Shown: positions 42,901-51,818, counted from the first letter of the stretch. The stretch is 64,000 bases of DNA from Alphaproteobacteria bacterium (GCA_028284945.1 JANQQJ010000037.1:61112-125111); one strand, 5' to 3'. Numbers and translations are program-made. The notes: generated by a model not told the origin, from the letters alone.

Positions 42901-45420
42901 TCTTTCACCAACGGTGAAGGCGGTGTGATCGCAGCAACGGGTAGTTTGATCTCCAATAAGACGATTGTGGCGGGCGCGCAGGACGAGCCGACGGAGACTG
43001 ACGTCGCGCCAAGCGATACGCCGCTGTTCTCAACGGACATGTCGCTCATGGTGGTTGGCGCGCAGCTGACCGGTGGGCTTGGCACGGTGACCAATGATGG
43101 GTCAATTAGTGCCGAAGCGACCATCGACGCGGAAGACGGGACAGCCCGTGCCATTGGCCTGTGGTTGCCAGACGCGCAGGATGGATTGGTGATCAACAAC
43201 GCCGGGGATATTTCGGCCAGTGTTGGCCCTGCCGCTGCGCCCGCCGACGATGAAGGCGGAGAGGCTGAGCAAGGTGAAGAGACCACCGGCGACGTTGCCG
43301 CCGATGCAGACGCAATTGCCGTGCTCGTCGGGCCACTGGAAGCACCGGAGCCCGTTGTTGAACCAGAACCGACTGAACCTGACACAGGTGAGGAGCCTGA
43401 AGATGGGGGTGAGGCCGAAGTGCCGGGCCTGATCACGGTCAATAACTCGGGCACGATCTCAGCGACCAACACGACGGGCGTTGGCCGTGCCATTGGCATC
43501 ATGCTTGAGAACGCGCCTGAGCCGGTGACGATCAACCAGTCTGGTGGCTCAATTGATGCGTCGACGGCGATCGCGATGGATCAGGGAACGAATGACATTC
43601 TGAACTGGACCGGCGGGACAATTGCCGGCTTGGTTGATGCCGACGCCGGCGATGTGGTGAACGTATTCGGCGGTGGCACGGTCGAGGCCGGAACGGAATT
43701 CGCGCTCGATGGTGCAGGAGCGGTGAATGTCAATTTGACGGACTCCACCGAGGCGACGACGTTCTTCTTCGGCGGAACGATCGAGAATACGGGCAGCTTG
43801 AACATCAACCCATATGGCAACCTGCACCTGGATACCACGGCGGACATCAACCTGGTCGGTAACACATTGAATATCGACGAGATGGGTACGCTGACGATCG
43901 ACCTGCAGCCAGGTGGTCCAAACGGAACGATTGAAGCGACCGGTGATGCCAATATCGACGGTACGCTCGCGGTCAACCTTCTGCCCGGCACCTACAGTGA
44001 CTCGGAAGTATTCAGGATCATTACGGCGGATGTTGACGAGACAAACACCGAAGAAGCGATGGACGATACCGTTAACGGTACGTTCGATGCGGTGACGGGT
44101 GGGTCAATTCTGCTCGATGTCGCGGCCGAGATCGGGGACACCACCGTCGACATTACCCTTAACCGGGTGGGATTCGACGAGGTCGCTGAAATCAGCGGCG
44201 ACGACACCAATGTCCTTGCTGTTGGTGGTGGGCTGGAGGCGGGCTATGACCCGGACACGCTGGAACCCGGCGACAACGATCCTGACCTTCACGATGTGAT
44301 TACCAACCTGTTCACGCTGACCGATGGCAGTGCCTATCGCGACATGCTGTTCTCTTGGGCAGGTTCGGAACATGCCCAGTTGGGCTCAGCCGCGGTCAAC
44401 CTGGCCGAACCCTATTTCATGTCGGTCAGCGAGCATCTGAACGACACACGCCTGGCTGGTCGGCAAGAGGTACCTGTTGTCAGCATCCGCAGTGGTCTTG
44501 GTACGGCACTCTCGGATCCGCAGGCCTCTGCCGGCCAGTCCGGTGGAAACAAGAAGGCCTCTTTCTGGGGCCGGGCGTTCGGGCGCTGGACCAGCAACAA
44601 TGGCGATATCAACGCGTCAGGCTTTGACGAAGAGATCTTCGGTATTGTGATCGGTCTGGACTATCTGGTCACTGACAACGTCAGAATCGGTATTGCCGCG
44701 GCTTACACCGATGACAGTATCGACTTCGATAACGGGGCCGACGGTGATATTGAACGCTTCACGATCGGTGGCTATGTCAGCGCAGCCCTCGATAACTATT
44801 ACCTGGATGCGTCATTCTCCTATGCGGACGATGACTACGAACTCAGCCGCTGGGGCATCTATGGTGGGGCGGCTTGTCCGACCTATGACTGCGTGATGAG
44901 CGGGATCGACTCGAGCTATGGCGGCGATGCATTCCTTCTGCATGGCGAGGCGGGCTATATCTACAGAATGGGCAATAGCCCCGATGGCACCGTTATCCAG
45001 CCGTTCCTGGGTCTTAATCATTCTAATGTCGACGTTAACGGCTTTACGGAAACAGGCTTTGGCGACCTAAGCCTCGATGTCGCTGATGGCGGTGGCAAGA
45101 GCACGCAGCTGCGTTTGGGTACCCGGATTTCCGCCAATTGGAACACAGATGGCTCCACGGTGATCCGGCCAGAGCTGCGTCTCGAGTGGCGCCACGAGTT
45201 TGAGAATGATCCCTATAGCTTTGATGCCAATCTGGTTGGCGACTCCGGCATCGCGTTTACGACGATCGGCTCCGCAGTCGCGGATGACCTTTTCGTCATC
45301 GGCGCTGGGGTTACCGCGACCTTTGGTGGCGGCATCAACGCCTTCTTCGAGTATCAGGGAGCGTTGGGTTCAGGCTATAACGCGCACATCATCCAGGCGG
45401 GCGCGCGCATACCGTTCTAG
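39958..45420 (+). CDS. Giant autotransporter adhesin-like protein (type V secretion)
   Basis: An 1820-residue protein. ATG 39958 has GGAGG six bases upstream and is preferred to starts at 39904 and 39922. Residues 1-31 are a signal peptide (VSVLALLG ... AARADI). The passenger, to ~1480, is strongly acidic, lacks Cys and is built from motifs of the type F-N-N-S-G-T-I-x-A-x-A, consistent with a parallel beta-helix. These are organised into long supra-repeats (listed separately). The C-terminal ~300 residues are an autotransporter barrel starting SFWGRAFGRWTSNNG and ending AHIIQAGARIPF with terminal Phe. One barrel loop has a possible disulfide (GGAACPTYDCVMSG). It is expected to display the passenger on the cell surface; the role, adhesion or cell-cell contact, is inference. 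Confidence 0.88.
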   Translation: MGRFADSMKQTVSVLALLGTNLAVATAARADIIAGTQTSFSQTTLATGSTLEFANTAVVSPGGARFDNGTGGPVNILVNTGAIVSNIGEITRSDFTDASDTLTGFFIEDLEGDFTNNGTISAELLISAEEFDAIFNGADATVTGERPNLTGAAYGVRNDTDFTGTFTNTSSDSILAEAVIEADYALSAQGSTNADVDFDLDVDASGNAVWIEGFGNYSVVNTGTLEGIATANTTVVGLATSSDGDAKVELDEIDLRAQAYGFYEKDNAIPSDFDNSGDILATALNTGSLSALADGATGAFATVDLSIDATAEAVAIDRIVGDFNNDGTIAAKATIDLPVTVSAESSEENANAKLVDDNDVFSDIDAQARGVEIEALDAADDEDFATFVNSSVETISAEASIDGVYDISAMGQTDATVTYSGIDFIASATGVVIEDGDYTFENTGAIAAIGRIGTPASEVEAEGETEGGEQEEEQTVAAEPLQIVLSATAPGEGADANINVNGDTVYFDATAYAVDLYGTVYDFNNSGTIDADADLLVAIEAVAEAANDAEVAFTTLEPQAEATAVYVQNLDGDFDNSGSINAAATLDFTVQADAIGGDGDSTAELDIDKDRLEAQAHGVWISSIGEFDDEEVEDGASFINSSVNTISATAEVDTLYDLSASVEGSGKASVSVTRVEVSLHAEGVFIDDGVYDVANSGTIRSEARLGSAQIDAVEDENGDIVTPEVAEVRAQFISSAVSPEGDADADAGLVDADVRATGFLGEGTATGFSNEEAGAITADAELLITVSAVATAGDEANATVENELRAVATAVYLEDLTGAFSNSGSLEASAELDADVLASASAGVSSADNYVDNQVTVQAIGADLDGVSTSFANSGSIAAQATAAISETYSANGETSGYIDISNEVDVSATGVELLDTLAGDFNNTGSITADASLNASLDVNSQQSEGPDFVDISYDNEVSAIGVAAEFLVGATEEGDPIMRSFTNGEGGVIAATGSLISNKTIVAGAQDEPTETDVAPSDTPLFSTDMSLMVVGAQLTGGLGTVTNDGSISAEATIDAEDGTARAIGLWLPDAQDGLVINNAGDISASVGPAAAPADDEGGEAEQGEETTGDVAADADAIAVLVGPLEAPEPVVEPEPTEPDTGEEPEDGGEAEVPGLITVNNSGTISATNTTGVGRAIGIMLENAPEPVTINQSGGSIDASTAIAMDQGTNDILNWTGGTIAGLVDADAGDVVNVFGGGTVEAGTEFALDGAGAVNVNLTDSTEATTFFFGGTIENTGSLNINPYGNLHLDTTADINLVGNTLNIDEMGTLTIDLQPGGPNGTIEATGDANIDGTLAVNLLPGTYSDSEVFRIITADVDETNTEEAMDDTVNGTFDAVTGGSILLDVAAEIGDTTVDITLNRVGFDEVAEISGDDTNVLAVGGGLEAGYDPDTLEPGDNDPDLHDVITNLFTLTDGSAYRDMLFSWAGSEHAQLGSAAVNLAEPYFMSVSEHLNDTRLAGRQEVPVVSIRSGLGTALSDPQASAGQSGGNKKASFWGRAFGRWTSNNGDINASGFDEEIFGIVIGLDYLVTDNVRIGIAAAYTDDSIDFDNGADGDIERFTIGGYVSAALDNYYLDASFSYADDDYELSRWGIYGGAACPTYDCVMSGIDSSYGGDAFLLHGEAGYIYRMGNSPDGTVIQPFLGLNHSNVDVNGFTETGFGDLSLDVADGGGKSTQLRLGTRISANWNTDGSTVIRPELRLEWRHEFENDPYSFDANLVGDSGIAFTTIGSAVADDLFVIGAGVTATFGGGINAFFEYQGALGSGYNAHIIQAGARIPF
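40294..42900 (+). repeat. Supra-repeats of ~210-250 residues in the autotransporter passenger
   Basis: Four landmarks recur in the same order. The (D/A)F-N-SG-I motif occurs at 40294, 40921, 41674 and 42413. The NSSV-ISAEA-type motif occurs at about 40450, 41113 and 41869. The Y-F-NTG-I motif occurs at about 40607, 41271 and 42028. The DF-NSG-I-A motif before LDG/VGDF occurs at 40771, 41521 and about 42257. Spacing is 625-665 bases between units 1 and 2 for most landmarks and 735-757 between units 2 and 3, so whole units of ~250 residues were duplicated. Similarity is at protein level; DNA has diverged. Confidence 0.7.
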
Positions 45421-45449
45421 GCCAACGCGAAAACCTTACCACGCCGAGT

Positions 45450-45483
45450 GCCGTCCCCGAATGGGGGCGGCGCTTTGCGTTTA
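45450..45483 (+). terminator. Rho-independent terminator of the autotransporter gene
   Basis: GCCGTCCCC (45450-45458), loop GAAT, GGGGGCGGC (45463-45471) form a nine-pair stem with one G-T pair, followed by GCTTTGCGTTT. It starts 29 bases after the stop. Confidence 0.7.
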
Positions 45484-46440
45484 GATTATGATGTAAATCG
45501 AATAAACCGTTGTTATTACTAATCTTTGTTTAGAATCCAAGGCCCTGTTGGGCTAGCATAAATTTGCTCTCCACAAGAGCTGGCGAGGGGACGTCTAGAC
45601 TTACCAGTCTTGCCGGTGGCCTCTTGGCAGGACCTCAGTAGCCCCAGTCTATGGGTGGATGTCAGTCCTATTTGTAGCTGTCATGTACTCTGATGCTCTC
45701 CTCGCCATTTATTTCCAAAATCAATTGGGCAAGACCCCAAAAGACACCGAGGTGCCACAGGCCATTGGGCCGGGCACCCGCCATCCCCAGAGGCGATAGA
45801 ACCATTTGATTCACCTACGCAACGGAGGGCTTCTTCTGATCCGGCACAAGCGGCTCATCTGTTATAACATGCTGTGAATAAAGATGAATTGCGCCGCGAT
45901 AGGGCCGTGCGGCAGCTTCATGGTTGGTCTATGTTTCTCGTGCGCGGTGGTTGTTAGAGGTTCTTTCCCTCCACAGCGTCCGCTTTCACCAGTAGCCCCT
46001 ATTCTGCTGGATAAGCCGGATGGGCCCGGATTCGCCTGAACAGCCATCGCGCCGCTTCCGTCTCCGGGTGATGCGTCACTCCAGACCGATCTACCCCTGG
46101 ATTTGGTTTCCGAACGTTGGGGCCAGGCGCTTTCTCTCAGAAGAGTGGATTGAAAGCGCGGTGGTACGGTCCACAATTCGAGTTTTCTGGCCTGTTCATC
46201 AGTTCGTTTCAATTCTACAATCCCGAGGCGCACTGTGCCGAGCCACTAGCTGAAGGGCTACTAAGCGACGTGGCTGATTCCTTTCTGTAGGCATGGGCGC
46301 CGGAGATGAGCACGGATCAGGCAAGGGCCCAGCAGATACGTCCAACCTGACATCACAGTGCTTGATGTGACCTTGGTTAAGGGCCAATTTGCTTTTAAGG
46401 ATCGGCTCGAGGCCAGGCTCTAAGAGTTGGGAGGCCGACG
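45484..46440. other. ~960-base intergenic region before the acyl carrier protein gene
   Basis: I see no credible gene, RNA or repeat. Base composition is mixed and open frames on both strands are short and lack family features. A weak relative of the ATTACC-N5-TGAATAA element (ATAACA TGCTG TGAATAA, 45864-45881) occurs. The only clear signal is GGGAGG about seven bases before the GTG start at 46441. Confidence 0.4.
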
Positions 46441-46692
46441 GTGAAACTGACAGAAGCTCAAGTTCTCGACGTTGTTCAAAAGAACTCACTCGACCCAACG
46501 AAGACCATTACCCGGGACACCAAAATCGAGGATGCCGGGATCGATTCCTATAGCCTGATTGAAGTCGTTTTTGAGCTCGAGGATCAGCTCGAAATCGACA
46601 TCCCTTTCAATGCCAACGATTCCACATTCGGCGAGGCCGAGACGGTCGGAGACTTGCTGGACAAGTTGCTGGCATTGGTCGAACAAGCCTAG
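46441..46692 (+). CDS. Acyl carrier protein (specialised)
   Basis: An 83-residue ACP. The phosphopantetheine site is GIDSYSLIEVVFELEDQLEIDIP (in parts), with Ser36 in D-S-Y-S replacing the usual D-S-L-D. The surrounding helix II pattern E-x-x-FE-x-E-x-x-IDIP is typical. The GTG start is preceded by GGGAGG. It is not the housekeeping acpP, which normally sits between fabG and fabF; here it precedes a lone ketoacyl synthase and lipid export and modification genes, so it probably carries a dedicated acyl chain for that pathway (inference). Confidence 0.88.
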   Translation: MKLTEAQVLDVVQKNSLDPTKTITRDTKIEDAGIDSYSLIEVVFELEDQLEIDIPFNANDSTFGEAETVGDLLDKLLALVEQA

Positions 46693-46749
46693 TGACAGAC
46701 CGGGGCTTGCTGTTTTGAAGATCCATAAACCAGAAATAACCGGCCACCC

Positions 46750-47973
46750 ATGAGCCGCCGTGTCGTCGTTACGGGGATCGGCGTCGTATCCGCCATCGGT
46801 ACGGGACAAGACGCATATTGGGACTCGCTGAGCCTGGGAACCAACGGAATCGGCAATAGCACCGCCTATTGGACGGAGGACGAACGCGGCGACGGGTTTC
46901 AGCCACGTGTCGCCGAGGTGGCGGACTTCGGGTCGACTGCCGCGTCGCTGGGTGAAAGCGTGGCGCGCATGGACCGGTTTTCACAGATGGCGGTCGCAGC
47001 GGCGGACGAAGCGATGGCTGACGCGGGCCTGGCGCTCGAATACGATGCCCATCGGCACTTCGCAACCATCATGGGAAGCGGCATCGGCGGGCATGAAACA
47101 CAGGACCAAGCCTATCGAAACCTCGCATTGGGGAAGACGCGCGTCCATCCTCTAACCGTTCTGCGGACGATACCGAGTTCATCTCCCAGCCTGCTCAGCA
47201 TTCGCTACGGCTTGAGTGGTCCGGCGTTCACGATCTCGAGCGCCTGTGCATCAGGCGCCCATGCGATTGGGGTCTGCGCCGACCTGATCCGCGGTGGCAG
47301 CGTTGACGTCGGCCTTGCCGGTGCCAGCGAAGCGCCGCTGACATACGGCTGCCTTAAGGCATGGAACTCCATGCATATTATGAGCAGCGACATGTGCCGG
47401 CCGTTCAGTCTTAACCGCGATGGCCTTGTGATTGGTGAGGGCGCTGGCATTCTGGTACTTGAGGAACTCGATCACGCGGTGAGGCGCGACGCCGATATTT
47501 ATGCCGAACTCGTCGGCTTCGGCATGAACGCCGACGGCAACGATATGATCAATCCCTCCCTCGATGGAATTTGCGCTGCATTGGGCCAGACCGTTGCCGA
47601 TGTGCAGCTGCCAGACCCGTCGCGCCTTTACATCAATGCCCACGGCACGGGTACGCGGACCAACGATGTGACGGAGACGAGTGCGATACGGCAAGTCTTT
47701 GGCCCGGCGGCAGATGCCCTGATTGTGTCATCAACCAAGTCAATGCATGGCCATCTTCTGGGAGCCGCTGGCGCCGTCGAATCAGTCGCAGCGATCCTGG
47801 CCATGCGGTACTCTTTTGTGCCCCCGACGATCAATCTCGATGAGCCGGACCCGGAATGCGATCTGGATTATGCCGCCAATGTGGGACAGGCCCGTGAGAT
47901 CGATATGGCCATCTCCAACTCCTTTGCCTTTGGCGGCCTGAATGCCGTTGTTGCGTTTGGTAGGGCACCCTAA
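46750..47973 (+). CDS. Beta-ketoacyl-ACP synthase (FabF/KAS II-like)
   Basis: A 407-residue condensing enzyme. RRVVVTGIGVVSAIGTG opens the fold; the nucleophile is Cys166 in TISSACASGAHAIG, with His298 in NAHGTGTRTND, Lys330 and His333 in STKSMHGHLLGAAGA, and the GGLNAV late motif. The full Cys-His-His set means it should elongate acyl-ACP with malonyl-ACP. It lies 57 bases after the ACP gene. Being outside a fab cluster it probably has a specialised job, such as making an unusual chain for the neighbouring lipid-modifying enzymes. Confidence 0.9.
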   Translation: MSRRVVVTGIGVVSAIGTGQDAYWDSLSLGTNGIGNSTAYWTEDERGDGFQPRVAEVADFGSTAASLGESVARMDRFSQMAVAAADEAMADAGLALEYDAHRHFATIMGSGIGGHETQDQAYRNLALGKTRVHPLTVLRTIPSSSPSLLSIRYGLSGPAFTISSACASGAHAIGVCADLIRGGSVDVGLAGASEAPLTYGCLKAWNSMHIMSSDMCRPFSLNRDGLVIGEGAGILVLEELDHAVRRDADIYAELVGFGMNADGNDMINPSLDGICAALGQTVADVQLPDPSRLYINAHGTGTRTNDVTETSAIRQVFGPAADALIVSSTKSMHGHLLGAAGAVESVAAILAMRYSFVPPTINLDEPDPECDLDYAANVGQAREIDMAISNSFAFGGLNAVVAFGRAP

Positions 47974-48013
47974 GGTCCTGAAGTGGAGAGCAGCTCTCGA
48001 GGGGTGAGCACCA

Positions 48014-49177
48014 ATGCGTCTGATCGCGGGCTATATTACGCGCCAGGTCGCCAAAACGACCTGTACTGCCCTGCTGATCATGGTCGTCGCGTTTATTCTC
48101 GAGCGTACCCTTAGGCTCATTCGGACTCTCGGGGTAGCCGATATGCCGCTGGACCTGGCGGCGGGCATGCTTGCAAGCCGGTTGCCCGAGATTCTGAGCG
48201 TCGCCTTGCCGCCCGCTTTGTTCGCCGGGGTCCTGCTGACATTTCAGCGGATGGCAAGAGACCGCGAACTGGACGTCATTTACGCCTCTGGCATTGGTCT
48301 TCTTCGCCTCATGCGGCCGGTACTTGGTCTAACCGGAATCGTTGCCGCCGTGGCGGTTCTGGTGTTCTGGTTTCTGTTGCCACACAGCAAGTACCAATTC
48401 CGGGCGATGCTGCACGAAGCGAGCCAGGTGACCATGCTTAGTGCGCCTGTCCAAACCGGCTCTTTTGTCCAGTTTGACGGGAAGGTCCTCTACATCCAGG
48501 CTGCCAAAGAGGGGGGCGAGAGCCTCGAAAGAATCTTTTTCTTCGATCCTGTTGCGCAGGGCGAAAAATCAGTAACGACTGCGCTCACCGGGGGCTTCGG
48601 CACATCGCCCGACCAGCACCGACTTTACCTGATAGCCCGGGATGGTCAGCGTATCTCGCTACCGGAGCTGAATGATCGCCCATCACGTCTCAATTTCGAC
48701 TATGTGCGAACTCAAATCTTCTCGATCGACCAGCCGGGTTTTCGGGCCAGAGGTGAAGACCGGACCGAACTGACGCTCCCAGAACTTTGGACCAGGGTAA
48801 TGTCAGCCGAACAGATTGATGCTGATCCGGCTCTAAGCGCTCAGTTGCATACCAAACTTGCACGGATACTGTTCATTCTTTTGCTGCCTTTTGCGGCCGT
48901 TCCCCTGGCTCTTGCGCTCCCCGTGGCGCGGCAATGGGCTGGCATGGCGATCGGGGCGTTTCTGGTCCTGGCCATCGATCAGGCCTTGATCCTGGGTGAA
49001 ACCCTTGCCGGCCAGGGGCGGATTTCGCCCTGGATCGGGACATGGGGTGCCCTTGTTGGTCTCTTAATGATTACCATCGCATTGGCGGGCATCCTCGTCA
49101 TACAGCGCGCCAGAGTTGGCCAGGCTTCCGAGGCCCGGCACAGATGCGAACCCAATGGCGACGAAGCGTTGTCATGA
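48014..49177 (+). CDS. LptF/LptG-family permease, first of a pair (LptF-like)
   Basis: A 387-residue protein of the YjgP/YjgQ family: three N-terminal TM segments (IAGYITRQVAKTTCTALLIMVV; LPEILSVALPPALFAGVLLTF; RPVLGLTGIVAAVAVLVFWF), a periplasmic beta-jellyroll domain (~125-275) and three C-terminal TM segments. RMARDRELDVIYASGIG (~86-102) is the usual coupling-helix motif (consensus R-x-x-SEL-xM-xAxG). Family members extract LPS from the inner membrane with the ATPase LptB. The 40-base gap from the ketoacyl synthase gene and the ATGA overlap with the next gene indicate one operon. It is probably a paralogue of the essential LPS pair, serving another lipid (inference). Confidence 0.85.
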   Translation: MRLIAGYITRQVAKTTCTALLIMVVAFILERTLRLIRTLGVADMPLDLAAGMLASRLPEILSVALPPALFAGVLLTFQRMARDRELDVIYASGIGLLRLMRPVLGLTGIVAAVAVLVFWFLLPHSKYQFRAMLHEASQVTMLSAPVQTGSFVQFDGKVLYIQAAKEGGESLERIFFFDPVAQGEKSVTTALTGGFGTSPDQHRLYLIARDGQRISLPELNDRPSRLNFDYVRTQIFSIDQPGFRARGEDRTELTLPELWTRVMSAEQIDADPALSAQLHTKLARILFILLLPFAAVPLALALPVARQWAGMAIGAFLVLAIDQALILGETLAGQGRISPWIGTWGALVGLLMITIALAGILVIQRARVGQASEARHRCEPNGDEALS

Positions 49178-50238
49178 GCTGGCTACTCGCACGATATCTT
49201 TCGACCGCGATACTCAAGTACTTTGTTCTGTTTACGCTGGTCGTTCTGGTTTTGGCATCGGTCATTCAATTCCTTGAGAACCGTGATGGGCTGCTCAATC
49301 AGTCCGATCTGAGTTTCGCGGACATCGCTGTGTTTTCCATTCTCAGTGCGCCAGAGACATTCTCACTCCTCGCAGGGTTCATCGCACTGGTATCCGGGTT
49401 TTTCGCGTTAATCGCGATGATGAGGTTCTCGGAACTGAAGGCAATGCTCGCAGCTGGCTTAACCTACGCCCAGGCCATGAGCGCGCTGGCACCGGCGGCA
49501 TTGGTGATGGCTGGCTTCCACTTCTGGGTCGAGAATAGCGCGCTGCCTCATGCCGCTGCTGAACTGCGTCACTGGCATGTTGCCCGGCAGCCCGGCGAAA
49601 CCAGCTCAATCTGGGTCCATCAAGGGAACCAGATCCTCGTGGTGGACCAACTTCTCGGTCAAGACCAGGCGTTGCAAGAGGTCGAGATTTTTGTGCTGAA
49701 TGAAGCCGGACACATGGTCGAGCATATAGCCGGTCCCGCCGCCCGGTTCAGCGCTAGCGCGCTGTTGTTCCCTAAGGCTGTCCATACTGAGACAGCGAGC
49801 CTGAATGCAACTGTTGAACGCGACCTTGAAGTCGCAACGACACTGAATTTTCCGGTTTTGTCGGCCCTTGGTGTTCACCCGCGCAAGTCATCCGCGGCGG
49901 GACTTACCCGGGTCCTTGATCAGTCCAGCGCGGCAGCGCATCCATACCATGTCTACGTGCTCTGGCTTCACAAACGGCTTTCAGCCCCGGCAACAACCCT
50001 TTGCATAGTTTTGTTGCTGGCGCTTTTGGTCCAGCCTGCCCATCGGATCAGCAGTCGCTTTCGACTATTGCTGATCGGCCTGGGGGCAGGGTTTCTCTGC
50101 TTTGTATTGGATGCCGTGCTCGCCGGGATGGGTGAAGCAGCTGTCATCTCACCGATCTTGGCCGCATGGGGAATTCCATGTGGGTTGCTCATGATCATTA
50201 CCGGGGCACTGTTTGTGCCTAAGTTTCGCGGTCCGTAG
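49174..50238 (+). CDS. LptF/LptG-family permease, second of the pair (LptG-like)
   Basis: A 354-residue YjgP/YjgQ protein. ATG 49174 overlaps the previous stop (ATGA); a longer frame from 49042 lies inside the first gene. TM1 is YLSTAILKYFVLFTLVVLVLASVIQFLE; the coupling helix reads IAMMRFSELKAMLAAGLTYAQAM (~81-103), very close to the family consensus; a periplasmic domain and three TM segments follow. The pair would form a heterodimer needing an LptB-like ATPase and periplasmic bridge proteins, none of which is in the window. Confidence 0.85.
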   Translation: MSWLLARYLSTAILKYFVLFTLVVLVLASVIQFLENRDGLLNQSDLSFADIAVFSILSAPETFSLLAGFIALVSGFFALIAMMRFSELKAMLAAGLTYAQAMSALAPAALVMAGFHFWVENSALPHAAAELRHWHVARQPGETSSIWVHQGNQILVVDQLLGQDQALQEVEIFVLNEAGHMVEHIAGPAARFSASALLFPKAVHTETASLNATVERDLEVATTLNFPVLSALGVHPRKSSAAGLTRVLDQSSAAAHPYHVYVLWLHKRLSAPATTLCIVLLLALLVQPAHRISSRFRLLLIGLGAGFLCFVLDAVLAGMGEAAVISPILAAWGIPCGLLMIITGALFVPKFRGP

Positions 50239-50267
50239 CGCTATGGATCTGGCTTAGCAATAGGCGC

Positions 50268-51818
50268 TCAATTGCGTTCGGCGGCTGATCCTATTTCCTT
50301 GGCCCGCGATGCAGCCTGTACTTGCCGCCGCAATTGGATCGGCTCCCAGATCGACTGGGCAACAATCAATCCAAGCGACGCGGCGAACAGAACGAGGAAC
50401 GGGTTAAACAGGACGGCGTCCTGCGTTGCCAAAAGGACTATGCCGTATAGGCTGAAGACGGCAATCGACAGTTCGACGATTACCTGAAAATCCCATTGGG
50501 TTGGTCTGATGCGCGATACGCGTGATTTTGCTGTATTTGTGATCCCGTATTTCGGCGTTCGGACAAAGTCGCTTTTGATGCCCAGAAACGCCTCGAAGAC
50601 ACCTTTGGAATTGTTGACCGCGATACCAACGCCATAGATCAACAGGTAAAAGAAGTCGCGAAAACCGCGCCTGCCGGTCGGATACAGGTTCTTTTGAGCA
50701 TAGAGGCTCAGGCATAGCGGGCCGACCACGCCGAGTATCAGCGAGGCGCCGCCAACCCAAAGATTGGTGAACTGAAACACATCGCGGCCAACAAGCAGCG
50801 GTATGGGCCACTCGAGCATGATGAAGAGGATGCAAGGGTGGATACCGTAGTTGAACATGTGAAACAGTGCTTCGATCTTGACCCAGGTTGGCTGGTTCGA
50901 CTTCATCAGTGACCGATAGAGCTTGAATGCAGTCTCAAACCCTCCCTTCGACCAACGGTGCTGTTGCGTTTTGGCCGATGCAATCGTGGTGGGAATCTCG
51001 CCAGGGCAAAGGACTTGCGGCAGAATCTTGACCTTCCACCCCTTAATCTGCGCGCGATAGCTGAGGTCCAGGTCCTCGGTCAGCGTATCGCTTTGCCAAC
51101 CGCCCGCATCTTCAATTGCACTCTTACGCCATATGCCGCCCGTTCCCTGGAAGTGTGTCATCGCACCGGCCCAATTCCGGGCGGCCTGGACAACATAGTT
51201 TGTGCCGTCCAAACCCAGGCTTTGCGCAATGGTCAACGGAGAAAAGTCACGATTGAGATGCCCCCACAAGGTCTGCACCACCGCAAGATTGGGGTCCTCA
51301 AAGAAAGGCAATGTCTTCTGAAGAAAGTCCGGATCGGGCAGGAAGTCCGCGTCAAAAACGACGATGAACTCGCCGCGCGCGAATTTGAACGCTTCACGCA
51401 GGTTCCCCGCCTTGAACCCGGTGCGGTCATCCCGGTGATAGACATAAATGTTGAAGCCCTGATTACTGAACTTTTCCGCTAGCTCTTGGGCGATTTGTGT
51501 GGTGCCGTCAGTAGAGTCGTCGAGGATCTGAATCTCGAACCGGTCCCGCGGATAGTCCAAACGAACGATGTTCTCGATCAGCCGGGTTACAACGAACTCT
51601 TCATTGTACATGGGCAGTTGAACGGAAACGAAGGGCACCTCGTCAGCCTCGGGATTCCATCGATCCATGATCTGCTGGTCGCGCGCCAGCATCGTCTTCT
51701 TGTACCGTGTGTGGCGCCAAAGTGAGAGCCAGCAATGGGCTCCGTAAAGGCAGATAAATCCGAGCGAGAAGAAGTGCAGACTGACCGCCGTCACAATGGC
51801 GATATCCACCAGTGTCAT
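50268..51818 (-). CDS. Processive GT2 family glycosyltransferase, membrane-bound (cellulose synthase-like)
   Basis: A 516-residue protein. ATG 51818 has GGGGGGAGGA about ten bases upstream, favoured over a frame start at 51875. TM1 is at ~5-28. The GT-A domain has PFVSVQLPMYNEEFVV, LDDSTDGT (first Asp), VVFDADFLPDPDFL (DxD), TEDLDLSYRAQIKGW (third Asp) and the acceptor-site QQHRWSKGG (QxxRW). About five TM segments follow. The D,D,D,QxxRW set marks processive or sterol/ceramide/diacylglycerol glucosyltransferases. It is convergent with the lptG-like gene and divergent from the lipid hydroxylase, so a glycolipid headgroup role is plausible (inference). Confidence 0.85.
   Translation of the reverse strand: MTLVDIAIVTAVSLHFFSLGFICLYGAHCWLSLWRHTRYKKTMLARDQQIMDRWNPEADEVPFVSVQLPMYNEEFVVTRLIENIVRLDYPRDRFEIQILDDSTDGTTQIAQELAEKFSNQGFNIYVYHRDDRTGFKAGNLREAFKFARGEFIVVFDADFLPDPDFLQKTLPFFEDPNLAVVQTLWGHLNRDFSPLTIAQSLGLDGTNYVVQAARNWAGAMTHFQGTGGIWRKSAIEDAGGWQSDTLTEDLDLSYRAQIKGWKVKILPQVLCPGEIPTTIASAKTQQHRWSKGGFETAFKLYRSLMKSNQPTWVKIEALFHMFNYGIHPCILFIMLEWPIPLLVGRDVFQFTNLWVGGASLILGVVGPLCLSLYAQKNLYPTGRRGFRDFFYLLIYGVGIAVNNSKGVFEAFLGIKSDFVRTPKYGITNTAKSRVSRIRPTQWDFQVIVELSIAVFSLYGIVLLATQDAVLFNPFLVLFAASLGLIVAQSIWEPIQLRRQVQAASRAKEIGSAAERN

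Noticed and set aside
45678..45695. Pho-box-like CTGTCATGTACTCTGATG
   Set aside because: Only the first half matches the PhoB consensus, the second half is off by one in spacing and has mismatches, and it is over 700 bases from the nearest gene start.
45862..46233. 123-codon minus-strand frame in the intergenic region before the ACP gene
   Set aside because: Composition and sequence show no protein-like pattern, and there is no ribosome site.
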